Shown: one piece after another, positions 1-8,644 of the stretch | Numbering within the stretch: position 1 is the stretch's first letter | How the letters are laid out: each line of letters opens with the position of its first letter | NCBI GenBank assembly: GCA_027946375.1 | Contig: JAPEUT010000090.1 | Location: forward strand, 1 to 64,000 | Direction: 5' to 3' | Origin: Neodidymelliopsis sp. IMI 364377 | Taxonomy: Eukaryota > Ascomycota > Dothideomycetes > Pleosporales > Didymellaceae | Length of the DNA: 64,000 nt | Translations under genes and position numbers: made by a program | The notes under the pieces: generated by a model | Seen by the model: the letters and a program-made list of their open reading frames with translations, nothing else | Databases searched by the model: none | What the model was told of the DNA's origin: nothing

Positions 1-1
1 G

Positions 2-973
2 CGCCACACCCCCCTCCTCTACTCCGCCCACCTCTCCAAACGCGCCCAATGCAAAATCTACCTGAAACTCGAAAACCTGCAACCCAGCGGCTCCTTCAAA
101 TCCCGCGGAATAGGAAACCTCATGCTATCAACCCTCCAAACTCCATCGACAAAAACACACTTCTACTCCTCATCAGGCGGAAACGCAGGACTGGCTTGCG
201 TGCACGCTTCCGTGTCGCTAAAACACCCTTGCACCATCGTCGTTCCGACTAGCACCAGTGTCTACATGATTGGGAAACTGAGGAAGGCGGGCGCCACGGA
301 GGTGTTGCAGCATGGGGATAGTTGGTATGAGGCTGATGCGTATTTACGCGGGACTGTGATTCCTGAGGCGGAGAAAAGGGGGGGACGTGCTGTTTATGTG
401 CCGCCGTTTGATGCGAGGGCGATTTGGGAGGGGAATGCGACGTTGGTCGATGAGGTGGTGCGGGAGATAGGGGTCCCGGATGCGGTGGTGTGTAGTGTGG
501 GGGGTGGAGGGTTGTTTAGTGGGGTTATGTTGGGGCGGGAACAGTTGGGGATGCAGGGGGAGGGGATGAAAGTTGTGGCTGTGGAGACGGAGGGTGCGGA
601 TTCTCTGTCTCTGTCGCTTAGGAATGGAGAGTTGAGTACTCTCCCTGCCATCACCAGCGTGGCTACTAGTCTCGGCGCACGCACTGTTGCGCGCCAGGCG
701 TTTGAGTATGCACAGCTGAGTTGTGTGAGGAGCGTCGTGCTGAGTGACCGCGATGCGATGGATGGGTGTGTGAGATTTGCTGACGAGGAGAGGATGATGG
801 TCGAGACGGCGTGTGGCGTTTCTCTGGCGCTGTGCTATCAGGGAAGGTTGAGGGAGTTGGTTCCAGAGTTGACGGAAGAGAGTACGGTTGTGGTAGTGGT
901 TTGTGGAGGGAGTAATATTACGGAGGGGATGTTGCATGCCTGGGCTGAGGGATTCAAGGGCGGAGATGAATAG
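2..973 (+). CDS. L-serine/threonine dehydratase (PLP fold type II), 5' partial
   Basis: The frame is open from base 2 to TAG at 971-973; the first codons lie left of the window, so the protein is about 323 residues here and lacks only a short N-terminus. The Schiff-base lysine sits in SGSFKSRG near residue 34, followed by the substrate loop SSGGNAG and the phosphate-binding glycine loop SVGGGGLFSG. A late cysteine-containing VVCGG strand closes the PLP domain. The family removes the amino group from L-serine or L-threonine to give pyruvate or 2-oxobutyrate, in the cytosol or mitochondrion. The absence of a C-terminal ACT domain favours the catabolic serine/threonine dehydratase type over biosynthetic threonine deaminase. 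The internal ATG at 122 falls after the PLP lysine and cannot be the true start. Confidence 0.9.
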   Translation, partial: RHTPLLYSAHLSKRAQCKIYLKLENLQPSGSFKSRGIGNLMLSTLQTPSTKTHFYSSSGGNAGLACVHASVSLKHPCTIVVPTSTSVYMIGKLRKAGATEVLQHGDSWYEADAYLRGTVIPEAEKRGGRAVYVPPFDARAIWEGNATLVDEVVREIGVPDAVVCSVGGGGLFSGVMLGREQLGMQGEGMKVVAVETEGADSLSLSLRNGELSTLPAITSVATSLGARTVARQAFEYAQLSCVRSVVLSDRDAMDGCVRFADEERMMVETACGVSLALCYQGRLRELVPELTEESTVVVVVCGGSNITEGMLHAWAEGFKGGDE

Positions 974-1084
974 ATATCTTGTAAAGTGTAGTGTAAAACC
1001 AATGAATGATGTGCCAGCGCTGAATGAGTTTGTGCATAACCACAATCAAATCTTCTATCCCTAAAAATCGATCTGGTCGAGTGC

Positions 1085-3063
1085 TTAGACAATCTTGATG
1101 ATCTGGTCCTCCGCTCTCTGGTGCTTTCTGTAGAGTATCTCATAAAACGACGTTTGCGGTCTATCGGCAGAGTACTTGCCGCGGAAGTATCCAATTCTCT
1201 CGAACGCGTTGGCTTGGCTGGTGGAGGGGACTAGAGCGATACCTGCTACCCATTGGACTGACTCACCTATTTCCTCCCTAAGCACCAACAAATGTACATC
1301 TACAGACTTCTTGCCGCGCGGACCATCTAGAAACAATATTCCTTCCTTGTCAACCCTTTTCTCGACGTTCACGAAATAGATCCGATGGCCCAAAACATGT
1401 GGTTGCTGGACAATGTCCAGTAGAGCAGATACAAGCCGACACCTAAGTTTGACGAAGCCATCTATCAGTGCGCCCGAAGGTCCCACGTTCACGACAAGGC
1501 TAACTAGAGAAGCCGAGTCTCGGACGTCATCCGCGAAGACTACCATATGTCGAGAAACGCGAAAGTTAACACTGACCCAGCTCCATGACGGCGCAAGCTA
1601 TATCTTTGGCTCAACCTGTGGCTGTTCTGGATCGTCGCGCCAATATGTAAGCCAGCATAGTTCTGCGACAAAGCGACTTCGCCAGAGGCCAGCGACAAGC
1701 TCATCCTTGACCAGATATGACATTCTTGACGCTATTCCCCCCAGTGCAACCAGCTTATCCTTCTCAAAAGTCAACTGGCAGCCTGTATAGAAAGGAATAA
1801 AGCCATTCCAAGATCTGTACAGCGGGGTGCACAGGTCCTCCGGTCCGTTAGATGGCTGATGTGGGTTGAGCATTTGTTTCAAGGCTCTTGTCCCCCGATG
1901 TGGTCTTTCAGTGTCTTCTAAAGCTGAGACTTCAACACCGTTTTCGCCTGCAAAGGTCTCGTTGCACTCCCAATAAAGCATATCTTTGGTGTAGTGCACA
2001 ATGCGGCGAGAGAGAATCCGCTCTTGCATCACCCAACCTCTGCGGTTCAGATGAGATCCGTTAATGGCGTTAAGTAAAGGGGGGCTTCGGTGCAGAATGA
2101 AGGTCTGGCAATCGTGAAGATGGTCCGCATATCCTCTGAGCCATGCGACCTTGACCTTGAAGGGCTTCAATACCAGAGGATCTCGATCATAGAAAATCCC
2201 GAAACTTCCGTCTGGAACGGCTGTAGCGGCCACGTTTAGAGCCGCGTGCTCGTAGATATGCTGCATGGATGCTGCATGCTGAGCCCAGTCATCTAGATCG
2301 TCCTGAAGATAGCAACTACCGCCGGGTAAGAGAGGTCTTCCGTCACATAGTTTATGGGCAAAGCTTACAGAGAATCAATGCACAGGTACCGAATGTTCAT
2401 TTTCCTGGCAACTGTAACAGTGTCCTGAAACGTTTTTGGTAGCCGTGTCTCGGGTATTCCCCTGCGCAATGTAGGTTCAGTTGATGTCGTAAGCTTTAGT
2501 GGCCTTAAATTCCCCCAGCAGTGCGACAGCGTCAGGTATAGGGCGCCCGGTTCAATGTGCTCCCGCAGAACCAGAGACAAAATTTTCTGTGCCTCGTCTC
2601 CGACATCGAGAAGCCTCGTTGGTAGGTAGTGACTAAGAGTAGTCCTTGAGCATGCTGCATGACCTTTTCTACATTGATCGTATTTTGAGATGAGGAATTT
2701 AAAGGATTGATCAGAGCCGGTGTTCTTAGATGTAATTTTATCCAAGGGCCTTATTGTGCTAGGTTCAGTCCATGGCTGGAATATAAACTCTTCAGGCGAC
2801 CATGATCTGTTCGGTAAGGCCGGTTCAAAACAAAGACTCAAGCTATTAGCTGAGTGGGAGTTATACGTTACCACCCAGCGTATCGAGAGCAAAGGGACGG
2901 GTTTTCCAATTTCAGCGCGAACCATCAGACCTATGGGACAACCTGAATCGATTGATCGCTGGAAAGATTCCCCATCTGCATGAAGCGAATACATCTTGTC
3001 TAGGATCGGACGCTTCATAGCCAGCATCGCTTGGCACGCAGCGCAGCAGCCTTCGTTGTTCAT
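1085..3063 (-). pseudogene. HET-domain heterokaryon incompatibility protein, interrupted by an in-frame TAG
   Basis: Exon 1 runs from ATG 3063 to 2369 and exon 2 starts at 2315, joined over a 53-bp GT-AG intron (2316-2368). The splice restores the HET signature: LTLSHCWG, PKTFQDTV, then RYLCIDSLCYLQDD. The N-terminus carries CCAAC. After the HET domain the frame hits TAG at 1598-1600. The same frame continues with APSWSWVSV, the usual HET-protein motif, and on to a conserved-looking C-terminus (NAFERIGYF) ending at 1085. The full frame would encode about 640 residues, normal for the family. No intron border of ordinary length removes the stop. CAG to TAG is a C-to-T change of the repeat-induced point mutation type. 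HET proteins trigger cell death after fusion of incompatible hyphae. It could instead make a truncated HET protein. Confidence 0.7.
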
Positions 3064-3458
3064 GTTGCGACGATACTGACTAGGGATTCGTCGTCGAAAT
3101 AGCGGGGTGAAAATCAAGATGATGACTGGAAATGAGATTTCCAGGGGTGACTTGAGGATCAGGCTGCCAGGTCAGCACTGCACCACAATAATAAGCCTAT
3201 CATGATCGAGATCATCGTTCGGCTCGACTGTTCAGCTACATGGTGATATTTCAAGCCTGACTGACAGTTGCTTGACAAAGTGCATGATGGTGCTGACCAA
3301 GAACAAAGTCTGGTGCTTGTGACGAGCTGTGGTGAGAAGAGGGTTTGGGTTGGATAGGGAAAGAACGTCTGGCCCGTGCTCAAATCTTTCTGGAGTGACA
3401 TCAACTTCACGAACTCCATCATCGCCGCGCTCTGAGAAGTAGTAAGCGCACCACAGCC

Positions 3459-4373
3459 ATGAGGCCTTCAAATTCAGCACGTGCGATGCGCTTAATACAG
3501 CGGTCTATGCGTCAGTCGCCTCAAGTTCAAAGATCAACAATACCCTCAACATCACGAACGTCTTGTGTAGCAAGTCGCGCCTTCACCACCACGCCCACAC
3601 GACGCCACAACCCTTCAGCCTCGACCGTCGATCCTACAGAAGTATCACACTTCAACGCTCTCGCTTCATCATGGTGGGATCCTCACGGCTCCTCGCGCCT
3701 TCTACACCTCATGAACCCGCTTCGCCATGACTTCATCGCCTCCTGCCGCTTCAACGACCCCATGGTGCCCTCTCATAAACTTAAATACCTCGACATCGGC
3801 TGCGGCGGCGGCATTTTCGCCGAGTCGGCTGCGCGCCTACCAGACACACACAGCGTGACGGCTATCGACCCTACTCCTGGTGTCTTGAAGATCGCAGAAG
3901 GCCACAAGAGGCGAGATCCTCTGCTCATGGAGCCTGGCCGGTTGACATACCTCAACACCTCGATTGAAGAACTCCCACTACCGAAGACGAAGGAGGATGC
4001 CTATGATATCGTCACCCTTTTCGAAGTCCTCGAACACGTCAATTCGCCTGGCCCTTTCATCTCCAACCTCCTGCCTCACGTCAAGCCTGGCGGCTGGCTG
4101 ATTATGAGCACCATTGCGCGTACATGGACGAGCTGGTTAGTCACAAATGTCATGGCTGAGGACGTACTGCGCATTGTGCCTAAGGGTACGCATGAGTGGA
4201 GCAAGTATGTGAATGAGGACGAACTGAGGGGGTATTTTGCGAAGGAGCCCGGGTGGGACGGCGCGAGTGTGAGGAGTTTGGGCGTCATGTACGTGCCTGG
4301 GCTTGGGTGGAAGGAAGTCAAGGGGAGTGAGGGATGGGGAAACTACTTCTTTGCTGTGAAGAGGCTGGAGTAG
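3459..4373 (+). CDS. COQ3: Ubiquinone biosynthesis O-methyltransferase Coq3, mitochondrial
   Basis: A single exon of 304 residues. The first 50 or so residues are rich in Arg, Ser and Thr with no acidic residues until about residue 50 (ARAMRLIQRSMRQS, SRAFTTTPTRR), a typical mitochondrial presequence. The UbiG/Coq3 start FNALASSWWDPHGSSRLLH follows, then the SAM-binding motif LDIGCGGGIFAESAAR (about residues 108-123), the acidic loop AIDPTP and post-motifs VTLFEVLEHV and LPHVKPGGWLIMSTI. Coq3 carries out both O-methylation steps of coenzyme Q synthesis on the matrix face of the inner membrane. Length and motif order are normal. It is divergent from the HET gene with 395 bp between start codons and convergent with MRPL27. 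Confidence 0.95.
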   Translation: MRPSNSARAMRLIQRSMRQSPQVQRSTIPSTSRTSCVASRAFTTTPTRRHNPSASTVDPTEVSHFNALASSWWDPHGSSRLLHLMNPLRHDFIASCRFNDPMVPSHKLKYLDIGCGGGIFAESAARLPDTHSVTAIDPTPGVLKIAEGHKRRDPLLMEPGRLTYLNTSIEELPLPKTKEDAYDIVTLFEVLEHVNSPGPFISNLLPHVKPGGWLIMSTIARTWTSWLVTNVMAEDVLRIVPKGTHEWSKYVNEDELRGYFAKEPGWDGASVRSLGVMYVPGLGWKEVKGSEGWGNYFFAVKRLE

Positions 4374-4606
4374 GTTCGACAAATGTATAATCATATGTAA
4401 AGAGTAGATGCTGTAAGGAAAGTACATGATACCCTAGAGAACAATGTACAATATGCATACATAACACAGCGACATACTTGCTCATCACCGTTCGTCTTCT
4501 GACCATCTCAGCTGCTGTAAAGATCCGTAGCAAACCTCTCTTCCGAACCATCATCCTCATCCCAATCCACAACCCCTGGTATCGTACACCACCACCCGAC
4601 CCCTCT

Positions 4607-5070
4607 TCACCGCCCCTTCTTCTCCTCAAACGGCACCGGCATATTCGTCCGCCCCACCGCCGTCCCTTCCTCAGAATAAACAACATCATGCCCACCACTC
4701 ATCTTCCACGCCCTCAAGTAATCCTCACCCGTGAATCGCTTGGGGTACACCTCCGCTTGTCCTGCATCCGTAGTGCGCGTCTTCTGAACATTGGCGGCGA
4801 CGAACGGTGTCAACTATTCTTCGCATTAACATCCATTTCGTACGCAAGAAGAGGAGAGTGAAAGTATAGACGTACCTCAGCGTTCTTGGTCCCATGCACA
4901 GGAAACACATATGTCCTGATTTTATTCCAGTCGGGCATGAAGTTTCCGTATCGGTTGATTGTGCCCATGGAACCGACGCGGTTGCCCTTGTAGTATTCTT
5001 TGCCGGCTTGCTTGGGGGATAAGGGAAGGCGGCGTATGGTGCCCTGGAGGGCGGGTGTGGGTTTGAACAT
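4607..5070 (-). CDS. MRPL27: Mitochondrial large-subunit ribosomal protein mL41 (yeast MRPL27 type)
   Basis: Two exons, 5070-4876 and 4813-4607, joined over a 62-bp intron (4814-4875, GTACGT...AATAG) in phase 0, giving 133 residues. The N-terminal half matches the fungal Mrpl27 core: LSPKQAGKEYYKGNR, a Gly-rich turn, and DWNKIRTYVFP. After the splice the chain continues NAE-LTPFVAAN, the conserved strand of the family. The protein is a small component of the mitochondrial 54S subunit. The start ATG at 5070 is the first in frame and is followed by a short basic region. It faces UTP14 head to head, so both genes of ribosome production share one intergenic region. Confidence 0.9.
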
Positions 5071-5343
5071 CGCGGCGTGTTTATCGGTCTATGCGCGCCG
5101 GATGGCAGGAGTGCGAGAGGTGTGATTGACGTGTAGGAAGGTGCGACCGGGCGATTCGATGGTGTTGCGATTCGTATAATGGGTGAGGGTGGTGGACGGG
5201 GAAGATGCGGACCTCCGAGCGCACGGGCCAATAAAAAAGTTGGTGCGTGGGTCGGGATTTCGCCCTCTCCTCCACATTCTGCAACTTTCTTCTACAAGCT
5301 TACTTCTGTTTGCACCGTCGGTTTTTTTTTTCGACACGCAAAT
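5071..5343. promoter_or_regulatory. Bidirectional promoter between MRPL27 and UTP14
   Basis: The 273 bp between the two divergent start codons must hold both core promoters. A run of nine T lies just before the UTP14 ATG and pyrimidine-rich sequence (ccctctcctccac) lies at about 5264-5276, as is common in fungal leaders. I see no clear TATA box. Both genes serve ribosome production, one mitochondrial and one nucleolar, so co-regulation is plausible but is inference. Confidence 0.5.
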
Positions 5344-8274
5344 ATGCCGCCTCGTGTAGCGCGTAGTTCGCTCCAGAGCGCTGCGCCTGCAAAAACCAAG
5401 GGCCGCGCACCCGGCGAGAGAAATTCGAAAAAGGCGTCCAAGCGTGCACTCAACGCTTTTGCGATCGCGCAGTACGATAACCCAGAGAAAACAAAGATTC
5501 GCAAGAACAGACTCGGCGAGCTGGACCCGAGTTTTCACAAGAAGCGCCCGCGCGACGACGACGAAGATGAGGACGAGGATGAAGACGAGGACGAGGAGGG
5601 TGGCGCGAGGAAGAAGCAGAGAAGAAGAGGTGGCGACGAGAGCTATGACGAGGGTAGTGACTCAGAGGGCAACACGTGGACAATGGGCCATGTTGACGAC
5701 GATGATGACGAAGATATCGACTCTGACGAGGCGTTTGGAGAGAGTGATGAGGAGAGGTTTGAGGGGTACAGCTTCCGTGGCAGCAGTAAGAATGGAAAGA
5801 ACTTAAAGGTCAAGAAGAAGGGGAAGATTGTAGACGCAAACGATGACAGCGATGTCGACATGAATGAGAGCGAGGAAGAAGAGGAGGAAGATGATTTTGG
5901 GGAGGAGGGCATTGACCTTGCGACTGCCCTGGATCAGTATGAGGAAGATGAGCGCGAGGAGCAAAGAGAAAAGGCGAGGAAGAAGAAGAAGGTCGGTGGG
6001 TTTGAAAGTGATAGTGAGGAGCCGAGTGAGGGCGAGGATGTTGGCAAAGACGGTGCAAGTGATTTGTCGAGCGACGACGAAGAAGACGAGGACGATCGAC
6101 AGGCACAGCTTAAGGACCTCATCTCATCGCTTGCTGCTGGAGACGAGAGCAAGTCCAAGGGTAAGAGGGTCGAGGTTCACGAGTCTGCAGCGCCAGACGA
6201 GTTTGGCGTGTCAAGAAAGGTCGACCTGTTGAGCTTCAAGCCTAAGGTTGCCGATGAAGAAAGGAAGCGCGCGCTCAAGTTACTCAAAGACGATAAGTCC
6301 TCCAAGCGACATGACATCGCACGCAAGCTAGATGCACCCCTACCAAAGCGACAGCAGGACAAGCTCGATCGCGCAGCTGCCAACACCAAGGCAAATGAGA
6401 CCCTCGACCGCTGGACCGACACCATCAAGCAGAACCGCCGTGCCGAGCACCTGTCATTCCCCCTGCAACACAAAGATGCCGGCAAAGCCATGGGTGAGGA
6501 CCGTCTTCTACCTACCACAACAACTGCTCCTGCGAACGATCTTGAGAGCACCATTCAGTCTATCCTCCAACAAAGCGGCTTGTCAAACGGCAAGGACGAT
6601 GAGGAGCAAATCCAGAAGTGGGAGGTGCTTCAAACCAACAAACTACCCATCGAGGAAGTCGAGAGGCGTCGTGCTCAGCTCCGGATGGAGCGTGAACTTC
6701 TCTTCCGTGAAGAAGTGCGTGCCAAGCGTATCAAGAAGATCAAGAGTAAGGCGTACCGCCGTGTCCACCGTAAAGAGCGCGAGAGGCTGCTCGAGAAGGA
6801 ACGCGATCAGCTCAAGGCTGATGGTGTCGATCTCTCGGAGGAAGAGCGCGAACACAACGACAGGCGCAGGGCTGAGGAACGCATGGGTGCTAAGCATCGC
6901 GAGGGCAAGTGGGCCAAGGGCATTAAGGCTACAGGTCGTGCGGCTTGGGACCAAGATGCACTAGCCGGTGTCACTGAGATGGCGAAGCGCAACGAGGAGC
7001 TTCGACGTCGCATCGAGGGCAAGATGGTTCGCGATTCTGATGATGAGGGATCTGATGTGCCCAGTGACGGCAACGAGAGCGACGAGGACGATGAGGCTGA
7101 TGATGACGAGCTCTTGCAACGTCAGCTCGGCCAGTTGGAAAACCCATTTTCAGAGAAGGGCTCGAAGCTGGGTCAGATGGCATTCATGCAGAAGGCTGAA
7201 GCAGCGAAGCGCGCAGAGAACAACGAAGCCATTGAAAGCATGCGCCGCGAGTTGGCTGGTGAGAACAGTGAGAACGAGATTGGCGACAATGCTACACGCG
7301 TTGGGCGTCGCAAATACGGACCTGGCAAGGTTGTCACACCAGCAGTCCAGGTCAAGGGCAGCGAGTTTGAGGAACACGTTGGTTCTGATGAAGAGGCCGG
7401 CGTTGAGCAAGCCGCGACAAACAGGTTGTCAAATGGCACACGCAAGGCTGAGATGCCCAAAAACCCCTTCTCGACAGGACTTTCGAACGGCACACGCAAG
7501 AACCAGAAAGCAGCAGACTCCAAGATCGACAACGCCGAGACACCAAATCCGTACCTCGCCAAAGCCAAGAAGGGAAAGAAGAGTGAAGCCCCAGCTGAGG
7601 ATGATCTCCTCCCTTTCACCGACTTCGCTGATGAAGACGACCAACAACCCGCACTGAAGCCCTCCACAAAGGGCGAAACAGTCGATGCTTTCCTTCAGCA
7701 GCGCATCACGGCCACCGACGATGATGGCTGGGCCACTGTCCTTGGCGGTCAAGACTCAGACGCAGACGGCAACCTCTCAGATGAAGGCGACGACCTCGAC
7801 CTTACCAATCTCAACCGCAACCACCTCCTCACCGCTCAAGGCTTCGCAGGCGACAACGTCGCTGCCGACTTCACTCTTGAGAAAGCCGACACTACTAAAG
7901 CTGACGCTGCAAAAGAGACCACTGATTTCCTTCCCGGCTGGGGATCCTGGGCCGGTGATGGCATGACCAAAGCGGAGCGCCGCCGCAACCGGGGCTGGAA
8001 AACAGTCACTCAAACCCCTGGCATCGACGCCAACAAGCGCAAAGACAAGAATCTCGATCGCGTTATCATCAACGAGAAGACAGTAAAGCCGAACAAAAAG
8101 TACCTGGCAGGGTCGCTACCATTCCCCTTCGAGAACAAGGAGCAGTATGAGCGCAGTTTGAGGCAGCCGAAGGGGAGAGAGTGGACGACGAAGAAGAGCC
8201 ATCAAGAGGGCACACTACCGAGGGTGCTGGTCAAGGGAGGTGTTATTCAGGCTATGCGGAAGCCGATGGCTTAG
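5344..8274 (+). CDS. UTP14: U3 snoRNA-associated protein Utp14 (small-subunit processome)
   Basis: A single exon. I chose ATG 5344 (MPPRVARSS) rather than the open frame further upstream, because the upstream part lies in the divergent promoter and has no conserved sequence; this gives 976 residues. Conserved Utp14 landmarks are RLGELDPSF near residue 60, long acidic Asp/Glu tracts (about residues 70-130 and 180-270), a basic helical stretch (KRIKKIKSKAYRR), ENPFSEKGSK, and the C-terminal GWGSWAGDGMTKAERRRN with a final VLVKGGVIQAMR. In yeast, Utp14 activates the helicase Dhr1 to displace U3 snoRNA during 18S rRNA maturation in the nucleolus. Codon use in the acidic tracts creates several long spurious antisense frames. 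Confidence 0.95.
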   Translation: MPPRVARSSLQSAAPAKTKGRAPGERNSKKASKRALNAFAIAQYDNPEKTKIRKNRLGELDPSFHKKRPRDDDEDEDEDEDEDEEGGARKKQRRRGGDESYDEGSDSEGNTWTMGHVDDDDDEDIDSDEAFGESDEERFEGYSFRGSSKNGKNLKVKKKGKIVDANDDSDVDMNESEEEEEEDDFGEEGIDLATALDQYEEDEREEQREKARKKKKVGGFESDSEEPSEGEDVGKDGASDLSSDDEEDEDDRQAQLKDLISSLAAGDESKSKGKRVEVHESAAPDEFGVSRKVDLLSFKPKVADEERKRALKLLKDDKSSKRHDIARKLDAPLPKRQQDKLDRAAANTKANETLDRWTDTIKQNRRAEHLSFPLQHKDAGKAMGEDRLLPTTTTAPANDLESTIQSILQQSGLSNGKDDEEQIQKWEVLQTNKLPIEEVERRRAQLRMERELLFREEVRAKRIKKIKSKAYRRVHRKERERLLEKERDQLKADGVDLSEEEREHNDRRRAEERMGAKHREGKWAKGIKATGRAAWDQDALAGVTEMAKRNEELRRRIEGKMVRDSDDEGSDVPSDGNESDEDDEADDDELLQRQLGQLENPFSEKGSKLGQMAFMQKAEAAKRAENNEAIESMRRELAGENSENEIGDNATRVGRRKYGPGKVVTPAVQVKGSEFEEHVGSDEEAGVEQAATNRLSNGTRKAEMPKNPFSTGLSNGTRKNQKAADSKIDNAETPNPYLAKAKKGKKSEAPAEDDLLPFTDFADEDDQQPALKPSTKGETVDAFLQQRITATDDDGWATVLGGQDSDADGNLSDEGDDLDLTNLNRNHLLTAQGFAGDNVAADFTLEKADTTKADAAKETTDFLPGWGSWAGDGMTKAERRRNRGWKTVTQTPGIDANKRKDKNLDRVIINEKTVKPNKKYLAGSLPFPFENKEQYERSLRQPKGREWTTKKSHQEGTLPRVLVKGGVIQAMRKPMA

Positions 8275-8644
8275 AGTTGTTATTAGGGATTTATGGACAA
8301 TGCGAAGGAATCTCTCGAGTATTTGCATCATTGGAGTTTGGGAAAAGTTCACGTTGCGGCGAGGGAATACCATTTAGATCCGAAGGAACCGGCAACTGCG
8401 TACCTGCTGTGGCGAATTGACGGTGTGCACCTTCCTAGTCTTGACATCGAGACCACACTGCACACAACATGATTTCTTTGCTGCCAATGCATCACAGTTA
8501 CACTGTTACCTATCTCCGCCTTACCTACAGTTATACTAACCTAAATTGTCACCAACAGAACACTGACGTTAGCTATACTTCGATATTGCACACCACTACC
8601 CGCGAGACACACGCTTTTGCCAAGTTCACGACTGCAACAAACAC
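8275..8644. other. Intergenic, UTP14 3' side to the GH81 pseudogene
   Basis: 370 bp with no frame of recognisable content. It should hold the UTP14 terminator and the former promoter of the GH81 gene. No clear TATA box. Confidence 0.5.

Noticed and set aside
344..1045. 233-codon minus-strand frame
   Set aside because: Antisense to the PLP dehydratase; rich in His, Pro and Arg without motifs.
5643..7183. Several long frames on both strands inside UTP14
   Set aside because: Shadows of the repetitive acidic and basic codons of UTP14; Ser- or Arg-rich with no conserved content.
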